Shown: positions 34,915 to 46,396, numbered from the stretch's first letter. The stretch: 64,000 nucleotides of DNA from Achatina immaculata (GCA_009760885.1 CM019715.1:23525642-23589641), one strand, 5' to 3'. The notes: generated by a model from the sequence alone, not told the origin. Numbers and translations are program-made.

Positions 34915-35730
34915 TAAAATGTTATGTACTAGAGAGTTATATACTAGAGATTTATATACTAAAGAATAATATAGCAGAGAATAATCTACCAGGGATTTAT
35001 CTGCCAGAGAGTTATTTACTAGATAGTTACATATCAGAGAATAATATACTAGAGACTTATGTACTAGAGAGTTGCATACTAGAGAATAATATACTCGAGA
35101 GTTATATACTGGAGAGTTACATACCAGAGAGTTATATATTACAGAGTTATACACTAGAGAGTTATATATTAGAAAGTTATATACTAAAGAAGAATATACT
35201 TAACGGTTGCATACTAGAGAGTTAGAGAATAATATCCTAGACAGTTATATACTAGAGAGTTAGACAGTTATATATTAAAGAAGAATATACTAAACAATTA
35301 CATAATAGAGAGTTCGAGAGTAATATGCTAGAGAGTTATATACTAGAGAGTTGTATATTAGAGAGTTATATACTTGAGAGTTACATACTAGAGAATAATA
35401 TCCTAGACAGTTATATACTAGAGAGTTAGAGAGTTATATACTAGAGAGTTAGACAGTTATATATTAAAGAAGAATATACTAAACAATTACATAATAGAGA
35501 GTTCGAGAGTAATATGCTAGAGAGTTATATACTAGAGAGTTGTATATTAGAGAGTTATATACTTGAGAGTTACATACTAGAGAATAATATCCTAGACAGT
35601 TATATACTAGAGAGTTAGAGAGTTATATACTAGAGAAGAATGTACTAAACAATTACATACTAGAAACTTAGAGAGTAATATACTAGAGAGTTATATACTA
35701 GAGAGTTTTATATTAGAGAGTATATTACTT
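34915..35730 (+). repeat. AT-rich 15-bp minisatellite with 189-bp higher-order repeat
   Basis: Basic unit of the type AGAGAGTTATATACT, with many variants. A block starting AGACAGTTATATATTAAAG at 35262 recurs at 35451, giving a 189-bp higher-order period. The frame 34863-35225 (ESYILESYIL) is the array read in frame. Confidence 0.85.
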
Positions 35731-36170
35731 CATACATGTCGCTGCTACGTGTGACATACAAGTTTAGTCTGCTAGGGAAAATAATGGAGAAAAGAAAATG
35801 ATAATGGTTAGAACCCGCCTGAGGAGGAAGGCAAATAAAAGGAAGGAAGGAAGGAAGGCAGGCAGGCAGGCAGGAAGGAAGGAAAATAACAGAATAGAAA
35901 AACGAACACCATGCAGGTGACGGCTAAAGGTTTCTGACGATGAAGTAAAGAAGGAAAAGAGAAGACAGAAAATGGAAAGAGAAATGAGAGATGGATGAAG
36001 AAAGAAAATGTTAAAAATATAACTGAATAAAATAAAGAATAAGAGTAATAGACGCATGAAGTCAGTTCACAAGACAACATTACTAATGAAGGAAATTTGA
36101 GAAGTTCAAGAAACTCATTGCAACTAACCAAATTATTACGTTCTTTAAAACAAAATTAGAAACATCCTTA
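35731..36170. other. No gene; GGAA/GGCA microsatellite
   Basis: (GGAA)n(GGCA)n at about 35838-35884. The rest is purine-rich AT DNA. Confidence 0.5.
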
Positions 36171-36194
36171 TTAATTAAAGTGCACACAGCTCTA

Positions 36195-36600
36195 ACGTTT
36201 AGGTTTACACTTTTATCATACGTTACGGGACTCACATGTGAACCCCTCATGGAGCGTGAGGACATTATCTCAAAACTCCATGAAGGATTCACATGCGAGT
36301 CCCGTAACGTGATATATGCCAATGCGTGCATAGAGCGTAGGAAAACTTACAATGGTGAGACTGATCTCAGATTAGATAACCGTATTCCGCAACATCTTAA
36401 TGATATCTCCCAGAATACTTTTAGACAGTCTCTAATCATTTCAATGTCCTTAACAGCAGAGGCAAGTCTGACTTCTCAGTAACAGACAATAAACAATATT
36501 ACTCTAATGACATAAGCCGCTTTCTTGAGAACCGCTATACAAGAATATGGCACACTGGAATCACACGGACTGAACTCGAAATTCAGCTATACTTAACCTT
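36195..36600 (+). pseudogene. Penelope-like element, GIY-YIG endonuclease remnant
   Basis: The frame contains FTCESRNVIYANACIERRK, then YNGETDLRLDNRIPQHLNDI. The order C.SRNVIY...C....YNGET..RL..R...H matches the GIY-YIG nuclease domain of Penelope-like retroelements (RNVVYLI.C..C...YIGET...L..R...H). A second frame continues with SNHFN and DFSV, which also fit that family's following segment. At least one frameshift, near 36430. No RT domain is recognised nearby. A different GIY-YIG protein is possible. Confidence 0.6.
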
Positions 36601-36943
36601 TCCTTTTCTACACAATCATATTCCCTCTCTACTAAATTCTCATCTACTCTTTCCTCACCTGCAACTGATATTCTAGGACCGTCAATGCACTATATTACAA
36701 ACTTTCTGCTCATACTATATTCACCTATTCCAGCCATCTTTTTCCCGTCTTGACAACCATTGTGGTCCTCTCTCATCTGTCCCCTTTCCTTCATAAAACC
36801 TCTTTACAGTCAGTCGGTCAGTCAGCCAGATTTGTATCCCGCATCACAAGTCTTCATTTAAACATTCACAATCTATACTTCACCATGCGCATTCTCAGAC
36901 ACGGCATCACGTGTGCTCCCTTTTCTTCTTTGTTACTTGTTAT
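36601..36943. other. No recognised feature
   Basis: Pyrimidine-rich DNA, possibly diverged flanks of the Penelope-like remnant. Confidence 0.35.
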
Positions 36944-37066
36944 CATCGTTGATGATCTGCAAATGGATGCATCAGCAGCAGACCATCTTGCTCACAACCT
37001 AGAGACCTACAGGAGTGCTGTTAGGGAGGCAAAGTTCTGCAAGGGACATGCAAATGAATGAATGAA
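36944..37066 (+). pseudogene. LINE family B, 3'-terminal fragment (copy B4)
   Basis: Starts at DDLQMDASAADHLAHN, then AVREAKFCKGHANE, and ends in (AATG)n. About 120 bp. TGTTAT at 36938-36943 and 37067-37072 may be a short target duplication. Confidence 0.8.
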
Positions 37067-37072
37067 TGTTAT

Positions 37073-37414
37073 ATACCCTAAGTGTTAATTTATATGTTCT
37101 ATTCTTCTCCTATTTATTTGTCCTGTTGGTTTTTGTATGATTAAGGTGTAAACGGAAATGTCACTACTGTGTGCTCGTTAATTAATAATTTAATTTCCTA
37201 CTTTTGTTTTAAATATTCTTAACATGTTATTATCACAGCTGTACTGCAGTGGATTTGTGTATATTTATATGTTGTAATGTTTACACCCAGACAATGCTTA
37301 TATCAAACTAACCAAGATCAGAGAGAGGTAACTGTGTCAAGGTTTCTAGAATATTTTGTTTCAACCTACATCAGTTTTCTGCAGTTTATAGTTGTTTTCA
37401 AATTCAGTTTTTAA
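37073..37414. other. No recognised feature
   Basis: AT-rich spacer. The wording 'GTGCTCGTTAATTAATAA' with following 'TATTTT' resembles sequence at 28915-28990 and 30465-30510, a possible faint dispersed repeat. Confidence 0.4.
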
Positions 37415-37792
37415 ACTACTGCCCACACACTCTATGTTAATCATAAACTCTATGCTGTTCACACACGCTATGTTACCCACACACTCTATGCTGTTCACAC
37501 ACGCTATGTTACCCATACACTCTATGCTGTTCATTCAGGCTGTCACCCAAACACGCTATGTTGTTCACTCACGCTGCCACTCATACACGCTAAGTTCTTC
37601 ACACACGCTATGTTACACACACATACTATATTGTTCACACACCTTGTTACCCACACATGCTATGTTGTTCACACACCATATGTTGTTCACACACGCTATG
37701 TTACCCACACACGCTATGTAAATCATACCGCTGTTAGCTATACACGCTATGCTGTTCACACATGCTATGCTACTCACACGGTTATTTATGAC
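37415..37792 (+). repeat. 18/36-bp minisatellite
   Basis: Alternating TTCACACACGCTATGTTA and CCCACACACTCTATGCTG units, so the real period is about 36 bp. Confidence 0.85.
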
Positions 37793-38555
37793 CTTGACGC
37801 TGAGTAGTAAAACGAAAAACAGTGAACTACAAATACGTAGAAGCTTTTCCTGTATGGTATACATCTTCCTCTTCAGTATCTCTCTGTAATTAATATTCCC
37901 CACGAGATCCGGAGATATATCAATCTACCTTGATTTACCTGACGACTCAACGAACTCTGCTTTAGCTTCTCCTCATAATCCAAGAGATCCTCCATGATCC
38001 TCTTCCTGGACTTTTGTCGTGAGCTTCAGTTTTTACCATGGATTAGGAGCTGGCTAGAACAAAGCAACCTCTTCTCCAGAGACTGTCCGTGAATGCTGAT
38101 AGCAAACCTGCCGTGCTAAATTTGTCTCTGTTTTCATAATTACATTTATCAGATGTAGGCGGATGTATCCATGTTCATCTATAGAGCTCAACGTTTTGTA
38201 AACACATCAAGGTTGTGGAGGATGAGTTATAATGAAAAATGTAATGCTGACATTGTTATGATATTGGAGACGTGAAATATCGTTTTCCTGCTGATGTTGG
38301 CCGAGACGAGAATAGCATTTATGAAGTTGTTAATGAGAGAAATGACAAGTAGGATGTTGAAGAATTTCCAAGTGATGAAGATGTTGATAAAGTGTCCAAC
38401 AATAATTAATCGCCATTTGATTATGATACATAATGTGAAATAAGAAACATATAAAGCGTAAACCTTTCACCACAAGATCTGTACTTCACCTGGGCAGGCA
38501 ATGTTAGTTTGGCTTTTCCCAGCAAGTGGATGATGGACGCATTTTTTTTTGGGAT
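37793..38555. other. No recognised gene
   Basis: AT-rich DNA with no motif-bearing frame. Confidence 0.4.
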
Positions 38556-38559
38556 AATA

Positions 38560-39125
38560 CTCGTCAAATTTAAAAGTTCAAAATTCAGACTCCGGCTTCA
38601 CTGCATTCGGGACAACCCCATATATGCTCAGCCGCATGCCGCAGTATCCATCCAAGAGTATGTTTGCTGATAGTTCCTGCCAAATGTCGGTTGTTTACGA
38701 TGTGTTTTCTGCCACAAAGTTCAGATTTCCTGCCAGTAGCTTTAATTTGTCCTAGCTCCAGCAGTCTCCTTACAGCTACACTGTTCTTTCATTCCCGCTC
38801 TTCATTTTCCCTCAGTCTGTCTGGTACAGACCTAGCAATGTCCCCCTTGACCATTGATAGTCTGCCATGTATTTTAGTCCGTCCAGCAAGTCTGTCTGCC
38901 ACATTACTGCCATCTACTCCCGCATGCCCTGGACAGTAAAGCCACGTTAGGCTTGTCTCAGCTGACTGGCTTAACAGTTGAAACCCATTAATTGAGAAGC
39001 AAATTCTTCTCAATCTTACGGTGGATACTCTGTGAATCCGTCACAATGACACCATTAACCACATCATGAGCAACTAACCATTCCACTGCAGCATGCAGTA
39101 CTCATCACAGACAAATATAGCATTT
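38560..39125 (-). pseudogene. LINE family I, RNase H domain fragment (copy I1)
   Basis: Minus strand. VNGVIVTDSQSIHRKIEK (about 39030-39080) carries the third RNase H acidic motif (TDSQS). LTWLYCPGHAGVDGSNVADR carries the final H...N..AD motif (about 38900-38960). RLRENEERE is followed by TGA, and the relic continues as a C-terminal piece (SWMDTAACG near 38650). RNase H after RT is typical of the I/Jockey superclade of LINEs. Frame breaks and stops make it dead. A second copy, expanded by a minisatellite, is at 50220-50890. Confidence 0.75.
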
Positions 39126-39544
39126 TACATAAAGACATCTGGAAGTTTCAAGAACCCAGGATCCAAGCCGGACTGTACCCGTGATCCTCTCAAGGGGAAA
39201 TAATCTCTGACTGGATCAAATAAGAAAGAATGGATTTTCTGACTTGAAGAGAGAAAATAGGGAGTAAATAAACGAAATATACAGTCATAAAGAGAACATG
39301 ATTATCATAAGCAGAGCATGACAATCATAAACAGAATAGTAAATGATGATAACTGTGACGGAGATGTTAATGTTGATGGCAGTGATAATAAAGAGAATTA
39401 CTAGATTACTGCCAGTCACTCACAGTTAAGACGTATTGAGAGAATTGCCAGACACTCCCTGTCTACAATCATGGAGGAAAGTGTCTTATTGTAAAGAGAC
39501 TGTAATGAAAAATTGCATTGGTAATGTCCAAATACACCCAAACA
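39126..39544. other. No recognised feature
   Basis: AT-rich flank of the long LINE A copy. Confidence 0.4.
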
Positions 39545-39807
39545 TCAGTATATGTCCGGCGTGACGTGCAAGATGGCGGACGTTTCTTTTAACGCTCTCG
39601 CCGGCATCCAAAAATCAGCGGAATTCCGCTTGATCTGTCACACATCATGTATCGGGTGTTGGGTATAAGGCTAACAACCTTATCCTGGGACCTATCTAGA
39701 GGCAGCTCCAGATGGGAAAAAAAGATATTGTTACGGAAACTCGCAGAGAAACCAACCGAGCATCAGGGATGCCAACTCCGAAGAGCTAATTCGTCGGCCC
39801 CAAACAT

Positions 39808-40345
39808 GTGACAAAGATCGGATTCTGGAATGTGAGAACGATGGCAGCACCAACAAAAACTATTCAGGTCATCAAAGAAATGGAGAGATACCATCTAGAC
39901 ATGCTGGGCATCAGTGAAATGCGATGGCCAGAACCAGGTAAAAGATCGGCGGAAAACGGTAAGTTAATAATACATTCAGGCAGAAATGGTGGTAAAATCC
40001 GGGATGGGGTGGGTATTATTATGTCAAACATAGCAGCAAAGAGCCTTGTAGAATGGGAACCAATGAACAGTCGTATAATAAGAGCACGATACAACATAAG
40101 ACACGGAAGAATGACAATAATACAGTGTTATGCACCCACGAATGATGCAGATGATGATGTGAAAGACGACTTCTATCACCAACTACAACAAATCATCAAC
40201 AAAGTCCCTAAACACGACATCCTAATTGCTATGGGGGACTTCAACGCTAAGGTAGGGAAAGATAATATCAACGTTGAAAAAGTGATGGAGAAAGAAGGAA
40301 TTGACATGGTTAATCAGAACGGAGAAATATTAATTGAAATGTCTA
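39808..40345 (+). CDS. LINE A6 endonuclease part (APE type), frame 1
   Basis: Apurinic-endonuclease-like nuclease that nicks target DNA to prime reverse transcription. Visible residues: N8 in FWNVRT, E37 in ISEMRW, Y108 in IIQCYAP, and D144 and N146 in MGDFNAKVG. The remaining catalytic box, SDH, lies in the next frame (residues 62-64 of the downstream ORF). The protein therefore starts here at ATG 39808 and runs into a one-base frame displacement near 40330-40345; the annotated frame continues to a stop at 40398 as nonsense. A 5' UTR of about 260 bp precedes the ATG. Confidence 0.85.
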
Positions 40346-42685
40346 ACAGAGGGCATGGTCATTGGAGGCACAATATTCCCACACAAAGAGATACATAAAA
40401 CAACGTGGATATCTCCAGATGATAGAACTGGAATCCAGATAGATCATTTTTGTATTAGAAAGCAATACAGAACATCTCTCATAGATGTAAGGGCTTATAG
40501 GGGTGCAGATGTCAACAGTGATCACAACCTGTGCATAGGGAAAATAAAACTAAAATTGAAAAGCCAACACAAGAATTCAGTACACAGAAGGATAAACAGC
40601 CATAGGCTACAAGAAGAAAATACTAACATTAATTTCAATCAGGAACTTGCCAATCATTCCAAAACACCCAGTGAAGTTGAGGAGATAGGTATAGATGAAT
40701 TATGGAACTCTTACAGTACAGCCATAATCAAAGCAAGCGCTGGACTGAAAAAACCAAACAGAAAAGTATGGATATCAGATAAAACATGGAAGTATATACA
40801 TGAAAGACGAGCAGTCAAATTAGACATGTTGAATGCAAAAACAGATCTTGGAAAAGATCTGGCGAAACCAACATACAAAGAAATAGACAAGAAAGTAAAA
40901 AGTTCAGCTAGAAGGGATAAAAGAGAATACATAGACAATATGGCGAAAGAGGCAGAAAAAGCAGCAAAAACAGGAGGCAGCAAAACTTTATATAACATAC
41001 AAAAGAGGCTAACAGGTAATATTGCATCTAAAGAAAGACCAATCCTTAGCAAAACTGGAACACTATTAACATCAAATAAAGACCAAAAGCAAAGATGGGC
41101 TGAACACTTCCAAGAAATACTTAATCGAACACACCCAAAAGAATTGTTAAACCTTGAAACTGACTTACCAGCCCCACAACTAAATGTCAACCTAGATGAA
41201 ATTAAATTGCATGAAATTGAAACAGCAGTGAATTTAATGGCTAACAACAAAGCTGCAGGTGAAGATGAAATAACACCCGAAATGTTAAAAGCTATCAATA
41301 ATGACAACATGAGACAATTACAGAGATGTTTAACAAGATTCGGAAAGAAGAGAAGGTCCCTTCTAATTGGAAAAAAGGAATCATTGTTAAAATACAAAAA
41401 AGGCAACTTTAGTGACTGTAACAACTGGAGAGGAGTAACCTTAATATCAGTTGTGTCAAAAGTATTTTGCAAGGTCATTTTGAATAGACTTAAAGATATA
41501 GTGGATACTGTAATGAGAGAAGAACAAGCAGGATTTCGAAAAGGGAGAAGCTGTCTCGACCAGATCTTTACTCTAAGAATAATACTTGAAGAACATATTG
41601 AAAAGCAGAAACCATTAATACTGAACTTCATAGATTTTAAAAAGGCATTTGATAGCATACACAGAGATTCATTATGGAGAATTTTATGTCTATATGGAAT
41701 ACCATCTAAAATTGTCAACACCATTAAGGACTTATACAATGGATATGTTTGTGCAGTCAAGACAGAAGAAGGGATGAGTAAATGGTTCCAGACTGAAACA
41801 GGTGTGAAACAAGGATGTATACTGTCTCCTTTACTTTTTGGGATTACAATAGACTTCATAATGACAAAATGCTGCACATGTAACATAGGTATTGACTGGG
41901 TACATGGGACCCAACTAGAAGATCTTGATTTTGCTGATGACATAACTCTTATCAGTAATAATGTGAATTCCATGCAAGAAAAAACAATGGCTAGCAAAAT
42001 AGGACTTGAAATTAACAAGTACAAAACAAAAATAATGAAAATTCCTATTAATCAAAATGGAAAAATACACATAGAAGGGACAGATAGTGAAGAAGGCAAT
42101 CAATTTGCATACCTTGGCAGCTACATAGACCAGGATGGTGACACTAGAAAGGAAGTTAGGATCAGAATTGCAAAAGCAGCATCAATCTTCAAGAATCTTG
42201 AGAACATATGGAATTCAAAAGTTATAAGCACAAAAACCAAGTTAATACTATTCAATTCAAATGTAATATCCACCCTCATTTATGCATGTGAAAGCTGGAA
42301 AACAACTAAAGAAATAGGAAAGAAATTAGACTCTTTTGAAAACAAATGCCTAAGGAAAATACTCGGCATCAAGTGGAACGAATTCAAGAACAATGCAGAG
42401 ATAAGACAGATGACTGAACAACAACCAGTTTCATGGGTGATCAGGAAAAGGAGATGGATATATGTTGGTCACTTGATGAGAAGAAATGATCAGAGAATCC
42501 AAAAACAAGCTATCAAGTGGAACACAACAGGCCAAAGAAAAAGAGGCAGACCGCGTGAAACTTTGAAGAGGACATTGTTAAGAGAGGCCAAATTAACAGG
42601 CATAAAATCCTTTGATGAGGTTGAAAGACTCGCCGAAGACAGGAAAAATTGGCGAACTACTTTGCGAGCCCTATGTGACGTTTGA
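40334..42685 (+). CDS. LINE A6 reverse transcriptase part, frame 2
   Basis: 783 codons. SDH (62-64) ends the endonuclease. A lysine-rich linker follows (about 70-300). RT fingers: GVTLISVVSKVFCKVILNRL (368-387) and AGFRKGRSCLDQ (399-410). Motif A: FIDFKKAFDS (catalytic D434). Motif B: GVKQGCILSPLL (490-501). Motif C: FADD (533-536). Then AYLGSYIDQDGD, the ACESW region and the C-terminal tail ending ALCDV. Compared with copy A4, residues about 332-354 are in a wrong frame (one base lost, then two more lost, restoring frame), and five codons are missing between EKT and ASKIG after motif C. The product is thus probably inactive even if the upstream frameshift were bypassed. Confidence 0.9.
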   Translation: MKCLTEGMVIGGTIFPHKEIHKTTWISPDDRTGIQIDHFCIRKQYRTSLIDVRAYRGADVNSDHNLCIGKIKLKLKSQHKNSVHRRINSHRLQEENTNINFNQELANHSKTPSEVEEIGIDELWNSYSTAIIKASAGLKKPNRKVWISDKTWKYIHERRAVKLDMLNAKTDLGKDLAKPTYKEIDKKVKSSARRDKREYIDNMAKEAEKAAKTGGSKTLYNIQKRLTGNIASKERPILSKTGTLLTSNKDQKQRWAEHFQEILNRTHPKELLNLETDLPAPQLNVNLDEIKLHEIETAVNLMANNKAAGEDEITPEMLKAINNDNMRQLQRCLTRFGKKRRSLLIGKKESLLKYKKGNFSDCNNWRGVTLISVVSKVFCKVILNRLKDIVDTVMREEQAGFRKGRSCLDQIFTLRIILEEHIEKQKPLILNFIDFKKAFDSIHRDSLWRILCLYGIPSKIVNTIKDLYNGYVCAVKTEEGMSKWFQTETGVKQGCILSPLLFGITIDFIMTKCCTCNIGIDWVHGTQLEDLDFADDITLISNNVNSMQEKTMASKIGLEINKYKTKIMKIPINQNGKIHIEGTDSEEGNQFAYLGSYIDQDGDTRKEVRIRIAKAASIFKNLENIWNSKVISTKTKLILFNSNVISTLIYACESWKTTKEIGKKLDSFENKCLRKILGIKWNEFKNNAEIRQMTEQQPVSWVIRKRRWIYVGHLMRRNDQRIQKQAIKWNTTGQRKRGRPRETLKRTLLREAKLTGIKSFDEVERLAEDRKNWRTTLRALCDV

Positions 42686-42747
42686 CGGCACGGGCAGGAT
42701 ATAAGAAGATATAAGATATATATATCAGATGATGACATGGGAATGAA

Positions 42748-43085
42748 AATGCTGTCCGATTAGGCAGTCAGCGACCCATAACTGATACGCTAGTGTCAGG
42801 GTTACTGAACCATATATGATCAAGAAACTGTCCCACCTCTCCGTTGGTACCAACAGTAACAGGCCGAGCCTGGCTAACGGCAGGGATCGCCATAGTCCCC
42901 ATAGTGGTAGAGTCTGCTAAACAATTATTTGCACACCCCCCCCCCCCCCCCCCTGCTTTTTAGCTGTGCTTCGAGACTGAAAAAAATAGCCGCTATAACC
43001 GGCCCCACACCGATACAGCGCTGTATCTCATCATCTTCATAATATCGGCTGCAAAGAACAACAGCTCGCAGTTACAGGGAGATAG
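42748..43085 (-). repeat. Dispersed repeat D, copy 5
   Basis: Full-length reverse copy: 'CCACCTCTCCGTTGGTACCA', 'CATAGTGGTAGAGTCTGC', a C17 run (about 42936-42953), 'GGCTGCAAAGAACAACAGC'. It lies immediately 3' of LINE A6. Confidence 0.75.
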
Positions 43086-43335
43086 CACAAGACAAGACAA
43101 GACAAGATAAGAATCAGATGCCATCTCGGAAAATGTCTGTAGAGATGACATGAACCTTGCTACATGTAGCTTCATTTTTGTTTCCTGTGCGGACAATGAT
43201 AATGATGTTTACTAGACATGCTGGAGCCGCAGAATATATGAATAAATTAACTGTACTTACCGGGAAGAAACCTTAACTTATTAATGAGCACGTTCAAACG
43301 AAGACAAAGAACAACAATTCATGTACGTCAAAGTT
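43086..43335. other. No gene; short (ACAAG)n tract
   Basis: (ACAAG)n at about 43088-43106, then unassigned DNA. Confidence 0.45.
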
Positions 43336-43860
43336 AAATCTGGAAGCTTTCACAGACAGAAAATAAAGATCACATACAGAAGATAACAATCAGAAACAGA
43401 AAGTAACGATCACATACAGAATATAACAATCACAAACACAAAATAATGATCTCACACAGAAGATACCACTCACAAGCAGAACATGACAATCACATTCAGA
43501 AGATGATAATCACATTCAGAAGATGACAATCACATTCAGAAGATGACAATCACATTCAAAAGATGATAATCACATTCAGAAGATGACAATCACATTCAGA
43601 AGATGACAATCACATTCAAAAGATGATAATCACATTCAGAAGATGATGATCACAAACACAAAGTCACGATCGCAACCGTCCTATGAAAATCACAAACATA
43701 ACATGATTCCCATAAACGGACGTTAACAACCGATCAAGTGAAAACATGGAGATCACAAGGAGAAATAATCATCACAGACAGAAGTTGCTGGTCATAAAGA
43801 GAAAAAGAAAATTTCAAACAGAAGATTAAATTCACGCACAAAAGATAATATCACATAAAG
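43336..43860 (+). repeat. 20-bp minisatellite, regular core 43490-43650
   Basis: Unit CACATTCAGAAGATGACAAT. Edges are diverged ('ACAGAAAGTAACGATCACAT'). Confidence 0.85.
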
Positions 43861-44044
43861 AAGAGATGAAGTTTCCATAATTTATAACAAGGTCATTAAT
43901 TGTGTTCATAAATCCCAAATTATTGCGAAATTTCAAGATTCTGAAATGTTAAAAAAAAAGAATACACTTCTTTGTGGGATCATTATTTTCTTTACATGGC
44001 ACTTTCTAAGATGTTCCATTAATTTTTCTAAGAAGAAAAAGAAA

Positions 44045-46092
44045 TTTGATAATTTATTAAAGTTGCGAACTAAATTTGGTTCACGTTAAGTGACAACAGT
44101 TTTTTCGGGACATGCAATGTATTCAATAATGCAGGCCAAAGAACAGACCCATAAATGCAGTTCATTGGTAAAATACGATTAGAAATTTTAGAAAAAAAAA
44201 CTTTCGTTATATTCTTTTATGAAAAAAATTACTACGAAAAGTTTCAGCAAAACTTTAGTAGCAGAAAAACGAATACAAAAACATGAAATACGGAAATAAT
44301 TGACCAAAAAAAAAAAACGATTGAAAAAAGTAGAAGGATATCTTGAATGACGCTGAGATTTTTAGACATGAATGAACTTGCTTGGGCTGTCCGTCTGCTT
44401 CGCATCAATTTCTATATTTGTTCAGCAAACAGAATAGGCTTAACAAGAATTTAGAATAAACGTCTTCGAAATTATACCGCTCCAGAATTTGGGGAAATTC
44501 TGGCTAATTTTGATTTGGCCAGTGCTCCTACCGTTTGATATATCTTCATGCCTGTTTGCACTTTTCGGGCCAATCCACATTTTTGATGAGTTGTCAGTCT
44601 ACCTTATATCTACTGCTCATCATCGTCATATCTGCAAGAGGTTGTATATCCATTTTTATAAATAACAAGAGGGTTGAAGGGGGGGAAAGAGGACTCGATA
44701 AGGGGAGAGAACTAGTGACGAGCAAAGATAAAACGAGGGGCAAATGTTGATATATACGAAAGTTGTGATTGCCTCATTCTTGGATTCTCGGAGCAGAAAG
44801 ACATCTGAGAGACAGTCGCGGCATTAGAGGGGTCAAAAGCTGAACTTTCGGCATTCCACAAGAAGTCGTTTATGAATCCACGTCGTTATTGCATACGTCA
44901 AAAAGTTGAATTTCCTTTTACTTGCGAAGTATTTAATATGTACATAATATGGTGAAACAGGCAAACATGTCTGCGTTTCTTCTCTGAGGTAGATAACACA
45001 ATAATAAATATACACACACGTTCTCGTACAACTAGTCATTCGAAAATTAGTTTTTAAAAAAATCATAGTTTGATAATTTATTAAAGTTGCGAACTAAATT
45101 TGGTTCACGTTAAGTGACAACAGTTTTTTCGGGACATGCAATGTATTCAATAATGCAGGCCAAAGAACAGACCCATAAATGCAGTTCATTGGTAAAATAC
45201 GATTAGAAATTTTAGAAAAAAAAACTTTCGTTATATTCTTTTATGAAAAAAATTACTACGAAAAGTTTCAGCAAAACTTTAGTAGCAGAAAAACGAATAC
45301 AAAACATGAAATACGGAAATAATTGACCAAAAAAAAAAACGATTGAAAAAAGTAGAAGGATATCTTGAATGACGCTGAGATTTTTAGACATGAATGAACT
45401 TGCTTGGGCTGTCCGTCTGCTTCGCATCAATTTCTATATTTGTTCAGCAAACAGAATAGGCTTAACAAGAATTTAGAATAAACGTCTTCGAAATTATACC
45501 GCTCCAGAATTTGGGGAAATTCTGGCTAATTTTGATTTGGCCAGCGCTCCTACCGTTTGATATATCTTCATGCCTGTTTGCACTTTTCGGGCCAATCCAC
45601 ATTTTTGATGAGTTGTCAGTCTACCTTATATCTACTGCTCATCATCGTCATATCTGCAAGAGGTTGTATATCCATTTTTATAAATAACAAGAGGGTTGAA
45701 GGGGGGGAAAGAGGACTCGATAAGGGGAGAGAACTAGTGACGAGCAAAGATAAAACGAGGGGCAAATGTTGATATATACGAAAGTTGTGATTGCCTCATT
45801 CTTGGATTCTCGGAGCAGAAAGACATCTGAGAGACAGTCGCGGCATTAGAGGGGTCAAAAGCTGAACTTTCGGCATTCCACAAGAAGTCGTTTATGAATC
45901 CACGTCGTTATTGCATACGTCAAAAAGTTGAATTTCCTTTTACTTGCGAAGTATTTAATATGTACATAATATGGTGAAACAGGCAAACATGTCTGCGTTT
46001 CTTCTCTGAGGTAGATAACACAATAATAAATATACACAACACGTTCTCGTACAACTAGTCATTCGAAAATTAGTTTTTAAAAAAATCATAGT
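44045..46092 (+). repeat. 1.02-kb tandem direct duplication
   Basis: Copy 1 is about 44045-45068 and copy 2 about 45069-46092. Differences I can see: one substitution (CCAGTGCTCC/CCAGCGCTCC), two homopolymer A length changes and one CA indel. Identity is therefore above 99%. TTTGA occurs at the outer edges and at the junction, suggesting microhomology. The content is AT-rich with no credible gene; an identical 71-codon frame occurs in each copy (44535 and 45557) without motifs. Confidence 0.9.
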
Positions 46093-46396
46093 TTGAAAAG
46101 TAATGAAAATACTGAGGCTTGAAAAGTAGTGAAAACACTGAATTTTGAAAACTGATTGAAACACTGAAGATTGAAAACTAGTGGAAACACTGAATTTTGA
46201 AAACTGGTTGAAACACTGAAGTTTGAAAACTAGTGAAAACACTGAAGTTTGAAAACTAGTGAAAACACTGAAGTTTGAAAACTAGTGAAAACACTGAAGT
46301 TTGAAAACTGGTTGAAACACTGAAGTTTGAAAACTAGAGAAAACACTGAATTATGAGAACTAAAGAAAACACTGAGGTTTGAAAACTAGTGAGAAC
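46088..46396 (+). repeat. 26-bp minisatellite, about 12 copies
   Basis: Unit GAAAACACTGAAGTTTGAAA + ACTAGT. It starts exactly where the 1-kb duplication ends, at the TTTGA microhomology. Confidence 0.85.

Larger units (their letters stand above)
39545..42720 (+). mobile_element. LINE family A, near full-length element (copy A6), RTE-like
   Basis: The only copy in the window with a 5' UTR, endonuclease, RT and 3' tail. The 5' limit is uncertain (about 39540-39560). The 3' end is the 'GGCACGGGCAGGATATAAG' UTR plus an ATATAAG-type repeat tail. The single-polyprotein design (APE endonuclease, RT, a basic RKRGRPRETL C-terminal tail, no RNase H) with a short-tandem-repeat tail fits the RTE clade. 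Disablements, listed under the coding parts, make autonomous activity unlikely. Six other fragments of the family lie in the window. Confidence 0.9.

Noticed and set aside
40711..42024. 437-codon minus-strand open frame
   Set aside because: It lies antisense to the LINE A reverse transcriptase and shares its conservation only as a shadow. The same antisense frame exists opposite copy A4 (16775-17593).
44535..45772. Conserved 71-codon gene present twice
   Set aside because: Its conservation is fully explained by the recent 1.02-kb tandem duplication. No motif or codon-specific constraint is visible.
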